Source: Timema cristinae
Lineage: Eukaryota > Arthropoda > Insecta > Phasmatodea > Timematidae
Reading direction: 5' to 3'
Assembly: GCA_039000515.1 (NCBI GenBank)
Contig: JBCFYV010000012.1
Coordinates: 5,509,564-5,573,563, forward strand
DNA length: 64,000 nucleotides
Shown: piece by piece, positions 1 through 11,098 of the stretch
How positions within the stretch are numbered: the stretch's first letter is position 1
How the letters are laid out: every line of letters begins with the position of its first letter
Made by a program: the position numbers and the translations under genes
Notes under the pieces: model-generated
What the model saw: the letters and a program-made list of their open reading frames with translations, nothing else
Told to the model about the DNA's origin: nothing
The model's database searches: none

Positions 1-229
1 AAGGTCATTTTTAATTTGTATAGCAGTATACTTTTTTAATATAAAGTCATGAATTTTTCTTAAAACTTAACGCATTCATTCTACTCATATTTATTGTTTT
101 GTATTTTAGTGTGATTAATATAAATTTAAGTTTTAATAAATTTATTTGCATTTTCGGGGATAACAAATTTCCCACTGGGTCCTTTTAATCTCCTAATACT
201 CAATAATATTCGAGGTTCAATGTATATCA

Positions 230-1600
230 TCATTCACTTATATCACTTTCACTTATATCATCATCACAATCATCACCTTCATAATCGTCAATGTTTAGTA
301 AAGCATTCATGAAGTATATTTCTGTAGGAAGACCACTAATTGACAAGTTGTCACCCCCTAACACAACTTCATCGATGCCATTACTAAAACCTAAATCGTT
401 GCTACGTAGCAACAATTCGGATAGTGGCAAGCTTTCTTTGTTTCCATTATATTCATCTACGATTGACATTTCATTTGAATTTAATTTCAATCTATTGAAG
501 AAATTTGATATGGTTGTCAAAGTAACATTGTTCTGCGCATAATTCAATACATTTATAGCATCTAATATCTATATAGACTTTTAACATTTCTTTTCTCTTT
601 GATGGATCAAATTAAGAATAAATATATTTTTAAATCATTTAAAACTTTTGATTACAACCATGTTCATCTGTTGTAAATTTAATATCGCCCCGGGAGGCAA
701 GAGACACTGGATTAATGTTGGACAAATTTTGACTCAACGTATGAGCTGGAGAAAATCTTTTTTTTTCTTCAAATTTTCGGTTAGTTCCTTTTTCCAATCA
801 TCTACGAAATGTCGAAAAATATCCAGTCATCCGATCTTGATTGTTCGCAATGTGATCCACATGTTATGTTTTTGAAATACCGAGGTTTTAATGATCTCTC
901 TTTATTAAACCATATATTTTTATCAATTCCTGACATATTTGTGCATACGAGCACCTCCAAGTGAGTCTTTGATGTTCTTATACCAACACATTCCCTCCCC
1001 CCTTCCCCCTCCTTTTGAATTCAAATATATTGTAAGGTGGTAAATTATAAATTGAAAGTCCTGTTTGGCTATTGTTGTATTAGTACTTGAACTGTTTCTG
1101 ATTAATTAATGCCCGTTCGTTTGCTATTATTAGATCTGCAGATTGAAATTCTAAACTTATTTTGATTTTGGCATAAACGAACGATGCTCTGTCGGTTTCA
1201 AATCAATCCGGCCAAGCATTGTTACAAAAAACATCTAAGTGTATTTTTTTAGCAAATGCTTTCAAGATATCTATTGAAAATCCAGCACTTCTTTGAAGTT
1301 GTGAACCTTTGAAGCAATACTTCATCGGCGATTGTAAGCTAGCACTTTAATTTTTTTAAGTGTTTTTCCAGTGGCAATATGCCAAATTCTATATTCATCC
1401 ACAATGTCTATACTGTTGAAGAGGACAAAGAAAACTGTTCACACACATTTCAATTTTTTTTTTCAATCACGTTCTAACTCACTCATAATTTCTACTGTAT
1501 TTATTTTAAGAAGAATATGTATATTTTTGACAACATCCTGTCAAGTGGGTATTCAAATACACTATTCATTTCGAGAAGTGCCATAGGGGGTATTGTCAGA
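230..1600 (-). mobile_element. Decayed Tigger/pogo-like DNA transposase
   Basis: Read on the minus strand from about 1600 down to 230, short blocks in all three frames follow the order of a pogo/Tigger (CENP-B-like DDE) transposase. There is an N-terminal stretch ending in a GKTLKK-type segment near 1365, RSAGFSIDILKAFAKK near 1250-1295 (CENP-B-type second helix-turn-helix), a block like NSQTGLSIYNLP near 1040-1075 (the position of the family's NADETGLFY box), a LPPGAILNLQQMN block near 640-700 (the family's LPPNTTS-QPMD region), and ILDAINVLNYAQNNVT near 510-570 followed by an acidic tail (residues 88-105 of the 105-residue frame at 230-547). Stops and frameshifts separate the blocks, so this is a dead copy. 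The family call is from motif order; the terminal inverted repeats and TA target duplication were not found. Confidence 0.7.
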
Positions 1601-1870
1601 AAAATAAAGGAAGGAATGATGGCCAGATCTAATGCTAGGTGATGTTTTTAAGGACATTATTCCATATAAAACCGTAAAATTTCACTAATTTCCAATAGTA
1701 TGATTTAAAATCAATCATCTTTAATACAAATAAGACTTAAAGACGGTTAAAAATCACTGAAACATGTCGACGTCATAGAAAAAAAACCTAAAAAGTATAT
1801 CAAATAAGGAGAAGTGAGCAAAAATAATAAACAAGATGATATAATCTTACTATCAATTATTACTACTTAA
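1575..1870. repeat. Upstream region of Tigger remnant, repeated at 4870
   Basis: Bases about 1640-1870 are repeated in the same orientation at about 4945-5155 (both contain TTCCATATAAAACCGTAAAA and TCAATCATCTTTAATACAAA). The adjacent block 1575-1632 is also present at the second locus but inverted. It lies immediately upstream of the transposase remnant, so it is probably the element's terminal/promoter region. Confidence 0.6.
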
Positions 1871-2429
1871 ACATGAACATTATTAGAAACATTAAAATTA
1901 ATTGTAACACATCATAAGTGAAATTTTATAACTTATATTTATTTATTTTCTGACAAAAATAGAGTTGTTTATAGATTTTATTTCACCATAAAATTCGATA
2001 AAAAAAGTGGTTCTAGATTTTTTCACCATAAACATTGATAAAACAACCTTACCTGTGATTAATTTTGACCTCTCCCTTTCGAGACCCTTACGTAATTTAA
2101 AGGACGGCTCCTAAGGATGAAAAGAGTTATGTTGGACAATGAGCCCTTAGAAGAGATTGTTCATCTTGCATCCATCAGCGAGCTGTGCTCTAATCTTCCT
2201 CTCTCCCGCTGTAACAGTCAGTGTGGCCGAATTCTCACGCGGTATTGTGGAGGTAGGTACACGTCACGCGAGCCTCGGCCTATATGCGGATAATTACACA
2301 AGGTCCGTCTGTCTATCTGCTGCTACGGAGTACACAATAAGATCTGCCAGGGCCAGGGGAAGGGCGAGGGACTCTCGAGCTCAAGGTGGTTCATTATAAG
2401 TTGATTGTATTCATACTTTAATAGAGGCT

Positions 2430-2691
2430 AACCGCTTCAGTGGTGCATGGTCCAGGCGCACTTAGTGTTAGACTGGCCTGATGATGATGATGATGATGAT
2501 GAAATGACCGGTGTTTGAATCCCAGCCGGGTCTACTTTGGGTGTTTTTCCCTAAACTATTTCCCAATTTCCTTCCAGACAGAGCTAGATAAATATAATCT
2601 AAAATGACTTTTCCTCACCTCTACCCTATTAGAATAATTATAATCTTCGAGTTTAACCTGAACAGGTAGTATAATGCCATGACACAAAAAA
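2430..2691 (+). repeat. SINE type B, old copy
   Basis: The head reads like a tRNA (GTGGTGCATGGTCCAGG as A-box region, GGTGTTTGAATCCCAG as B box). The body carries CTAAACTATTTCCC, and the tail AACCTGAACAGGTAGTA is the shared SINE tail in its CCTG/CAGG variant. The anticodon-arm region holds a GAT trinucleotide expansion (2480-2502). Confidence 0.75.
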
Positions 2692-2706
2692 GGAGGTTGC
2701 TTAGTT

Positions 2707-2925
2707 GTTTTCACATAGCATCTAACTACCCATCTGGGCTATTCACATAGCATCTAACTACCCATCTGGGCTATTCACATTTAATTCCACCGATAGTACA
2801 GGGAAGAGTAAGGCAATGTGGAGGGAAATTGGGAAACCGTTTAAATAAAAACAAAATCCTCTGTACACCTATCCAAGATTCGAAACCCAACCTCCCCGTA
2901 AACGCTAACTGGATCAGACGAACAC
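2707..2925 (-). repeat. SINE type B, antisense, with duplicated tail
   Basis: In antisense orientation the tail (TAGCATCTAACTACCCATCTGGGCTATTCACAT-like, 2711-2776) occurs twice as an exact 32-bp tandem duplication. It is followed by body and head (GATTCGAAACCCAACCTCCC). The 5' end is lost near 2925. Confidence 0.6.
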
Positions 2926-3016
2926 AAGTTCAAATAGGGGAGGGAGTGGGTAATTTAAAACATACAACACAAGAGTTATTAACGAAGTGTAGAATTATGA
3001 AGGTTGATTTTAAAGA

Positions 3017-3160
3017 AGTGCACCCTCATTAGCATGGAGAGGTGATGGGAAAATCACTTGTATAAAACCAAACTCGGTGCACGGTGGTCAAGATCAAAAC
3101 ACCGCCTCTCCATCACAGATAATTAGGTCTATTGCAAGCCTGATGTCTTAAACCTCAGGA
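3017..3160 (-). repeat. SINE type B fragment, very diverged
   Basis: The order of blocks matches an antisense type B copy: GCATGGAGAG-GTGATGGGAAAA (body), a B-box region, then TCTATTGCAAGCCTGATG (head). No tail is recognisable. Confidence 0.4.
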
Positions 3161-3608
3161 CCAGTGTTATTATATAGGTTTGTCTTGTTTCTAAGTTTGC
3201 TGTCTTAGGCTAACTTGTACATATTTTTTAGAAAATAAGTAGTCAATGCGTGTGTATGTGTTTGATGTAAATTTTATTAGTGAAAATATTGTTTGTATTA
3301 TTTTAACTGTAGTGGGGGTCATGCAGTCTAAGGAGCATAATATATATTTCCTGTACCGAACAGGTGGAGGGCCAAAGTAGGCCATGCACATTGTAGGATG
3401 GTTTTAAAAAATTATCCCAACCCCTCTCTACGTTAAATCGCTAATGCAGGTGCATGTCCATAAAATAAACCTTACTCTCATAACTCCTTGTTAATAATTC
3501 GTTTGATGAATGTAATAATAGACAAAAGTATTTTAAGCTACGCACGTGATAAGTTAAGCAATATACGTGGTTTCTGCAATTGACATGGCAAGCTTGGCGA
3601 CAAGGTTT

Positions 3609-3852
3609 CCACAAAGGTGGACATGTGGGCTGAGGCGTCACTCTCGTTCGGTCTGGTTTTTAATATGACAGAGAGGTCAGTGATTGAATCTAAGCACGAC
3701 TTACTCAGGGTGGTTCTTTATAAATAATTTCCCATTCTTCTTCCACGCAAACGCGTGTACATTTGACTCTAAATTATAACTTCTTAATCCATTTCCCATT
3801 AGTGTGTATATGGAGATAGCCCGGACGGGTAGTAATACGTAAAGCAAAGAAA
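3609..3852 (+). repeat. SINE type B
   Basis: Head block GAGGCGTCACTCTCG, body block CCACGCAAACGCG and tail block AGCCCGGACGGGTAGTAA are in order. The tail hairpin is intact as GCCCG-GACGGGT. A short A-rich end follows. Confidence 0.65.
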
Positions 3853-3859
3853 AAACCCT

Positions 3860-4500
3860 AATTTTAATACCAGCCCATAATCACGATCCAATCATTAAAC
3901 AAGTTTTCTCGTCTATTCTGATTTGGTAACCTTATTTTGATACGTATTCCTGAAATGTTTATTCAACAAGCTTACAGAATTTGTTATAATCTGGCAACAT
4001 TTAAACAACTTTGAACCGTTAATTATTAAACTCGCTTGTAAGAAAATAAACTTTCATGGAGGGAGAGTAAAGTTTGTTTTGGTGGTGACGACAAAGGGAA
4101 ATTTGGTAATTGTATACAAAATATTAATTTATAATAAATAACATCAGTATGTTTTAGGTTAGGTCCTATTTAGAGATAACATTTTGTTCGGTTAAGTTTT
4201 ATTTAATGCGTACTAAGTGGTTTTCTCATTTGATTAAATTATTTAGAAAACCTGGTAATGCCACAATTAAATTAAGTCAACATTTTGAAAGCCTGGTGAA
4301 TTTTGTTGCGAGTTGAGTTAGTGAATTTTACTTAACGTTAATTAAATACGTTTCCTCAAAATATGGACTATTTTTAACTCTGGTAAAATATATTCCCTTT
4401 GACTCAGATTGCAATTCCCGTATCTCCTAATTTTGTATTTGATAAATCCTTATTGTTCTAAATTGAGCTCTTAATGTTACTGGCGTAAAATGTAAAATGT
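3860..4500. other. Unassigned AT-rich stretch
   Basis: No open frame with recognisable similarity and no repeat that I could match elsewhere in the window. Confidence 0.5.
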
Positions 4501-4504
4501 CGAA

Positions 4505-4540
4505 ATGTTACCCAACGGGTAGTAAGACACGGTTCTAAAA
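4505..4540 (+). repeat. Isolated SINE tail
   Basis: TTACCCAACGGGTAGTAAGA followed by CACGGTTCTAAAA is the shared SINE/LINE tail with its hairpin. The body upstream is not recognisable, so this is either a 5'-truncated insertion or a very old SINE. Confidence 0.55.
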
Positions 4541-4604
4541 GAATCCAATTATTTTGATCTATCCTTTTATTTTATTTATTTTTTAATTAACACTGCATTA
4601 TATT

Positions 4605-4737
4605 TAGAGGAACTGTACCCAAATTTGCATGTAAAACAATTTTCAGTACACCTGACCGAGATTTGAACGTCGATATCCCCGTAATTGGCAGTCTAGCCTA
4701 CTTCAATAGTAGTGCCTTAGACCATACGGCACAAGGC
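4605..4737 (-). repeat. SINE type B fragment
   Basis: Antisense body (CCCAAATTTGCATG), B box (GACCGAGATTTGAACGTCG), then AGTGCCTTAGACCATACGG of the head. The 3' tail is missing. Confidence 0.6.
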
Positions 4738-4869
4738 TCCCCTCTTATTTAATTTTTAATTTGAAAGTGAGCTGTCACAAACTAGGGTTGTGTGACTTAT
4801 GGTTCTAGCTACATCCCACGACTGAAGGGAAACTAAGCTCGCCCAAGTTTCCTTAAAATATATTACATA

Positions 4870-5160
4870 GCTTTCGATCTGGCCATTACTCCTTCCTTTA
4901 TTTTTCTGACAATACCCCTATGACACTTCTAGAGATGAATTATTCCATATAAAACCGTAAAATTTCACAAACTTTCTGATAGTATCAATTAAAATCAATC
5001 ATCTTTAATACAAATAAGACTTGAAGATAGTGAAAATAACAGGAACATGTCGTCGTTGTAGAAGAAAAACTAAAACGTTTGTAAAATAAGAATAAGGGAA
5101 TATAAATAATAAATAAGGTGATATAACCTTACTATAAATAATTATAATGTAATTAAAGTA
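4870..5160. repeat. Second, rearranged copy of the Tigger upstream region
   Basis: Bases 4875-4932 match the reverse complement of 1575-1632 (GGAAGGAATGATGGCC and its complement). They are followed directly by a forward copy of the 1640-1870 block. Relative to the first locus, one block is inverted. This could be a foldback-type nonautonomous derivative or a recombination product. Confidence 0.6.
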
Positions 5161-5800
5161 TTCCAAAATTTCATATCACTCTTTATAACCAATCCTTTTG
5201 TCTAAAAATAAATAATCAACGATACAAATAATAATTTAAATTATAACGCACAAAAATCTGTCAAATAAAAAATACAACGTAAAATAGAATCCAGATGAGA
5301 TGTTGGCAGATACGAAAAATTTGGTAACCATATGTGTGGGGATATAATAGGTTTATCTAAAACGTTTGACGGTAGGAATATGATCCCACCTTGACTGATT
5401 CCGGGATCTCAGACGAATTTCATCCTAATTGCACATAACTAACATTTACTAAAGGCATTTAAGGTGTTTTCTCTCATCCTTAAATGGTTAATTTTAAATT
5501 TAATTTATTTTGTGTAAATTTGATATTGGTATGATAATACATTATACTATTTAATTAAAAGATTCTACGTGAAAATAGAATAACGTCAACTACGTCCTTG
5601 CCGTGAGAGTGATTCAATTAATGTCACACAACTAACTAAATGTATTTTAGGAATGACGTTACTCCATCGCACATTATATGATTTTAAATCCGCTAATTTT
5701 ATCCCCGTCCTTATCCACCATGTATTAATGAACGGACATTACTAATTAAGCTATATTAAAAGATTTATGAAGCAATTTAAAAAGTCAACACGCTTCGCTG
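5160..5800. other. Unassigned AT-rich stretch
   Basis: Nothing recognisable on either strand. Confidence 0.45.
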
Positions 5801-5885
5801 GAGATGGAAAGTTATTAAAACGATTGGAAAAGAACACTCTACACCTACGAGATTGAAGATTAATCCCCCTTAATACGCATTCTAG
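5800..5885 (-). repeat. SINE type B fragment
   Basis: ACACCTACGAGATTGAAGAT followed by TAATCCCCCTTAATACGCAT repeats the head of the neighbouring copy at 6010-6050, which puts two copies head to tail. Confidence 0.5.
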
Positions 5886-6100
5886 TTTTATAAGCTTATG
5901 TACTAATTAAGCTAATAGTTTTAGAATTAGGAAGGCAATATTTATAGAAAGTACACCCGCATTTGCATGGACGGAAAGTGGAAAAGCATTGTGAAAAGCC
6001 CTCTTACACCTGACCGAGATTTGAAGATTAATCTCCCCTTCATAGGCATTCTAGTTTACTGCAAGAGTAGCGCCTTAAATCATGCGGCCACCAAAGTGGT
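5886..6100 (-). repeat. SINE type B
   Basis: Antisense body CACCCGCATTTGCATGGA, B-box region GACCGAGATTTGAAG and head TAGCGCCTTAAATCATGCGG are in order. The tail end is degraded near 5886. Confidence 0.65.
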
Positions 6101-6299
6101 TAATTTTAAAATGACTTCATCAAACGGTAACAGAAAATTCTGAAAAATCAATCAAAATGTATTTGTCTATAAAATGCATGGAAATGAAAGTCTCAAACAC
6201 ACACAACAATAATTAATAACTAATCCTTCATTCCTTTAATAATTATTGTATTGATAGCATCCACCCCAATTTTCTTGTGGGCATTCGTCACAGTCTAAA

Positions 6300-6470
6300 A
6301 AACTAATATATCTACTTTCACACATTCATACGTGAAGTCATGCTAGCTGCAGCTCTCCTTTTTGATATATATTATCAACACCTATAGAATAACGCCAAGA
6401 ACACAGCATTTTTTTTTATAAATATTAAACACAAAAAATATGTTAGTGTTTTCTAAAAGTTGCTCCAAAT
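6300..6470 (+). repeat. Dispersed repeat (three copies in window)
   Basis: The block CATTCATACGTGAAGTCATG, a TATATTATCAACACC block and GTTAGTGTTTTCTAAAAG recur in the same order at about 25930-26060 and 53350-53520 with many substitutions. I do not recognise the family. Confidence 0.45.
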
Positions 6471-7180
6471 GTCCTTTCGTAAGAAAATCAAGGTATAGAT
6501 TATCAATATTCAATTTTAACACAATTACATTTTGTGGTAATAAATTTTCATAAATATTATTAAGTTCTTTAATTTAAATCCATTTCTTATTTAATAATAT
6601 TTTGTTCACTTTTTAATCTTGAAGTATTGTTTGAACTTTTATAAACGTTAAATATCGCATTTTAAATGTAATATTAAAGGAGTGAATTAAAAATAATAAA
6701 CTAACAATATAAAGAAGAAGGTGAAGTTGTCTATAGGGCATTTACTACTACTGAAGAGTGAGGAGTCATCTTCTCGTTTAAGTTATCATTTTAAGTATTA
6801 TTTTTAAGAGTGTCTGATGTAACTTTGAAAATATAGAGAAAGGGGTTGTCGACAACTCTTTACGATACATCTAGATTTATTGGTGATAGAGAAACGAATT
6901 TGTTGCTAAATGAAATGATTAGGTTGAAGAGACTTGAACTTTGACCCCGTGATAAATTATGTCCGCTGGCAAAAGAAAAGGCCGGATATCTCAGCTATTC
7001 AAGCCCAGATACGAATGGATCGGAAAATATTTTTATCAAAGACTTTCACAAGCTCTTATTGCCTGAAGAGATACTATTTACATAATAAATAATTAGTAAA
7101 GACATATTTTGTTGTTAAAACTCATAAATTCAATCAAATGAAACTAAAATTACTTGAATTAACTAATATTTCCACGATGT
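6470..7180. other. Unassigned AT-rich stretch
   Basis: No similarity or repeat seen. Confidence 0.45.
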
Positions 7181-7184
7181 GTAG

Positions 7185-7484
7185 ATGTATGTTACTATAA
7201 TGTGTATCAACTTAGTTGAAAAAAAAGGGGGAATATTTAATGTACAGTTACGGAACCAACAGAACATTTCATTATACGACTTTCAAAATAACATAACTCT
7301 AGAACTGACCCAACATCCCATCTCCTGGTTGTTAAATCATAATTATGATAGAGGAAGCCCCAATTTCCTCAATTATAACTATTTCAGAGTAGTAGAAAAT
7401 AGAGTTCCACCTAAATTGGTATGCAGACTTTGGCAAAAATTGGACGTTGATAGTAAACATTTTGCTACTGGTAAACTAAAATAA
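7185..7484 (+). CDS. Open frame of 99 codons, unidentified
   Basis: This is an open reading frame in very AT-rich surroundings. The product has a segment rich in N, Y and L (PISWLLNHNYDRGSPNFLNY, residues about 45-65) and ends in FATGKLK. It shows no signal peptide or obvious domain and I cannot assign it. It may be an exon-sized remnant of a transposon gene or a chance frame, and the upstream and downstream sequence gives no support for a gene. Confidence 0.2.
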   Translation: MYVTIMCINLVEKKGGIFNVQLRNQQNISLYDFQNNITLELTQHPISWLLNHNYDRGSPNFLNYNYFRVVENRVPPKLVCRLWQKLDVDSKHFATGKLK

Positions 7485-7499
7485 TATAAGAAGGAAAAA

Positions 7500-9019
7500 G
7501 TATCATTCAAAACAAACATTAAAATATTTTAAAGCTATTCTTTACAATAATCCGTCAAATTAAAAATTTCAGGATGATAATGCATTCTATTTTCTCCTTA
7601 GCACAAGATATGACATGGCGTATAGCCCAAACGATTCTAAAAAAAGATATGATATCTTATATTTATTCCAAACGCATGATACATTCATTGAAAAATATTA
7701 AGACAACCAATATTTTTTTACATCTTTATATATTTGAGCATTACTGTAGCTTCACTTACACAATATATATTTAACATATTTGTCTTGCTTTTCAGTAGCC
7801 CAATAGTAGCACCGGTATCTTTAAGATATTCTTTTATTTCGTTCTTGGATACCACTTCTTAAAGGCTGTACACATTTTTACAATAAATGTATCCCAAATT
7901 GCGGCAATGTCTTCTTAAAGTCTTTGTTTATTCTTAGAATTGAGGTTGGCAAGTTGGGCACCAATAATGATCCACACGTTTCATTGCCAGCAATGGCTTC
8001 TTGAAAGGACCGTAAGCACTTAGACATTTTTCCTGATAAAAACAAGAGAAGTAATATTTTAATACAGTAATTTACAGTCATTTTTATGTCCTTGCTATGG
8101 TCGGAATAAATCCTTTGAGGGGTCCAATTAGGAGACCCTTGCTATAAAACGGCCATCTCCCTTGGTTGTTCCTATTGGAGTGGTCTTTCTGGCATACAAC
8201 AGTTTTCTTGAATTTACTTAATGTGTTCCTGACGCCTGTTTTACTCACCTTAAACTCGGATAGTAAATGTTAAAAGCCTTATTGCATCATGGCATCTCAA
8301 TAATTCACCATTTAAATGCTCAATAAATCCCCTTACCTCCCTTCCCCTTTCATATCTTACAGCTTCACTCTCCAAATTATTTATCAGTGCAATGATAACA
8401 AGCAGCATTCCCACTGAGTCGACAAGGTCTACCGACAATTTATACTCAGTGGGGATGATTTGATGGACTTGGTCGATTTAGAAAAAAGTTGATCATCGTG
8501 TGGACTGGTTTCCCCTCCACTGTTGGTAAATATTAGAATATATGTTTAAATATAGGAGTGGGAAGGCAAAAAGTTGGTTTCTTTTACTAAAGTTTATCGG
8601 TCCCAAACATATTTGTGGGACACTAAAAGTAAATATCATAAAGCTATAAATAAAAGGCACACCTGCGAGCTACATGTAGACAAACAGACAGATAGAAAGA
8701 AAGATAAGACATATTCAAAGTCAATTTTCACATGGGAGTAAATAGTTCACATATGAAAGTACAATGTTTTTACTAAAAAAAAATACATATAGGTATATTT
8801 ATGATACAGAGGTATGTACTAATAATATTTCAGATCTTATTAAGTTTAATTTAATTTTAATTTACACCTTTAAAAAAATCACTTTTAATATTTATGATAG
8901 GTAATTTAACACTTCTAACACAGCCAAAATAACTTTGGGTGCCATGAACTATTCTTTAACACATCCCTCACACGTTGAACTTTCAGAGAAAATGTTAGGT
9001 GTATTCTTCTTACTAGAAG
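7500..9019. other. Unassigned region with two short minus-strand frames
   Basis: Two minus-strand frames, at 7878-8081 (67 codons) and 8250-8438 (62 codons), lie close together and could be fragments of one decayed protein gene, but neither has a motif that I recognise. The rest is AT-rich without visible repeats. Confidence 0.3.
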
Positions 9020-9360
9020 CTAGTGTAGCAATTATTGCCACAAGTTAACCAAAATTGGGCTAGTCAATCAAAACATCACTTACCCAATTTCACTGACCAG
9101 ACTAGGCAGCGGGAAGAACACACGTCAGCACGCACTAACAATACCCAAACATCTGAGAGCTCCGAGGCTAGTGCCGCATCGTGCCACTAGACACCGCCAC
9201 CAGTCTCAATAACAACATGGACGTGTAGAAAAAGATAGAAACCGCCAGAAGACCCTCAACGCTTCTAGTACCGCGCACATCCCCTCTCCCCGTGTGTTTG
9301 AACTCAGTGATCCCCACCCTTGTGTAATCCCGTCCCGAGTGTTCGATGAGTTGTGCTCCA

Positions 9361-9398
9361 TATAAAAGACCGTCCATCAAGAAAGAGACCACTCTTGG
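9361..9398 (+). promoter_or_regulatory. LTR 1 core promoter (TATA and conserved start-site block)
   Basis: TATAAAAG at 9361-9368 is followed 29-30 bases later by CACTCTTGG at 9390-9398. The same pair with the same spacing is present in LTR 2 and LTR 3 although the sequences around it differ. The spacing suits an RNA polymerase II start site; that role is inferred. Confidence 0.6.
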
Positions 9399-11015
9399 AT
9401 TAGGCTCGGACACTAGAACGAAGCGTAGGCTTCGCGGGCATACCTATACAATGTAAGGAGTGAACCATAATTAGGATCTACCATCCAAAAGAGAGGGTTC
9501 AAACACTTCAAAAGGAACATAATAAAATAAAAATAACAATCGATAGAGTGGGCTGGGTGAGTGTAACTTGTTATACCCGCTGGGTAAGCTAAATAACACC
9601 CAGCACACGCAATTTGAGATAGAGGGGGGCAAGTTCTCACGGCCGTCCTCAACGGCCGATAAACACAGCCCAGACGTTATACCATTATTGTGATTACCTC
9701 ACATGAATTAACTCAACTTAAAATTACCGAAGGATGATACTTATATAGAAAGAAGGAACGAATATCACCGTCAACAGTAATTTATTATAATTTCCCAAAA
9801 AAGAGTCAGCAACAATGGATACAAGTATATTAACAATCATACAATACGCAACTTCTTTACAACATTTTCTTTTGGCGTCTTCATACCACTAGCGCTAGCT
9901 TTAAGAGCAACCCTCATCGCTCGCTACAAGAAATAACAATTAGGCATGAAAACTAATACCCTATAATAATCTCAACCTAGGAATTAAACGTTATCTTCAA
10001 CAATTACTAACACCTAGTCAATATACATTATTCACATTATTTTACCAGCCCCGTAAGAATGAGGAAAAATATACAATTAACCCTAGCTTTTGGTGTGAGC
10101 TGAGGTTGATATTAGACAACAACTTTGCATTTAATTGACCAACAACTCTCATTAGTCATCATGACTCGGTTGCTATGGCAACTTCCCATCTATACATATC
10201 ACGCGCTGAAGGCGCCCAGCAATTCATGTTCGGAGGCGAACATCCATATAATAACTTTACTAAACTTACCCTAACACAGTGAAATTTACATATAAACCTA
10301 GCAAAGTTTTATTAAGTTAAAACTCTACATGCGATGTTTACGAATGACATAATTTATAAGTTGTTTTCCCTTTCTCCTTTCTTTTTTTTAAAATATATAT
10401 ATATATCTTTTACAGTCAATATCTATTAATCCAAGAAAAATAGTTTAAGTGATTCAGCCCAGAGAAAAATAAATTGAGATTTACATATATTATAAGATAA
10501 CATAGTCTAATGCCAAATTCGCCTATCTCTGACGAACAATTAATCAGAGCAAGGTTTTTTTTAGGAACGAGCCCATTTAAAATTAAAGCGCTAAACCTAA
10601 CATGATAAATAGAGATAAAAATAGGAAACCCGTAACTATAACTTATACACAATTTAAATCTGTTACGCCCAAAATATAAAGTCCAAAAGGTTAGGCATCT
10701 CAACCCATTTATCTTTAATATTATTACGACGGTAAAAATCGTAAACCTTTCACAAAAATATTCCAATAGTTAGAGCAAAAGTCTCAAGTCCAGATATGTT
10801 ATGCGTTCAGACAAGAGTAAAGTTTTAGTTTATACGTAGACATAGCTTGAAATGTCAATGAAAGCAAGTTTAAAACTTTTTTGGATATTTACTAAGTAAA
10901 AATAATTGAAGCGCCTAAAAAGAATTTAGAAAAGTCAGACTTTTAACCCAAAAGGAATTTAGCTTACATTGTAATTTTCGTCGCTATCGCCTATTCAAGC
11001 GACCTTCACAGCCAG

Positions 11016-11055
11016 CCCAAGAGTGGCTCACAATTCACATGGTCGATCTTTTATA
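11016..11055 (-). promoter_or_regulatory. LTR 3 core promoter
   Basis: On the minus strand TATAAAAG (11055-11048) precedes CCACTCTTGG by the same distance as in LTR 1 and LTR 2. Confidence 0.55.
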
Positions 11056-11084
11056 CGCACTAAAACACAGGTTGCAGAACATGG

Positions 11085-11098
11085 TGGGGGGGGGGGGG
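11085..11098 (+). repeat. Poly-G run
   Basis: A run of 14 G inside LTR 3. Confidence 0.9.
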
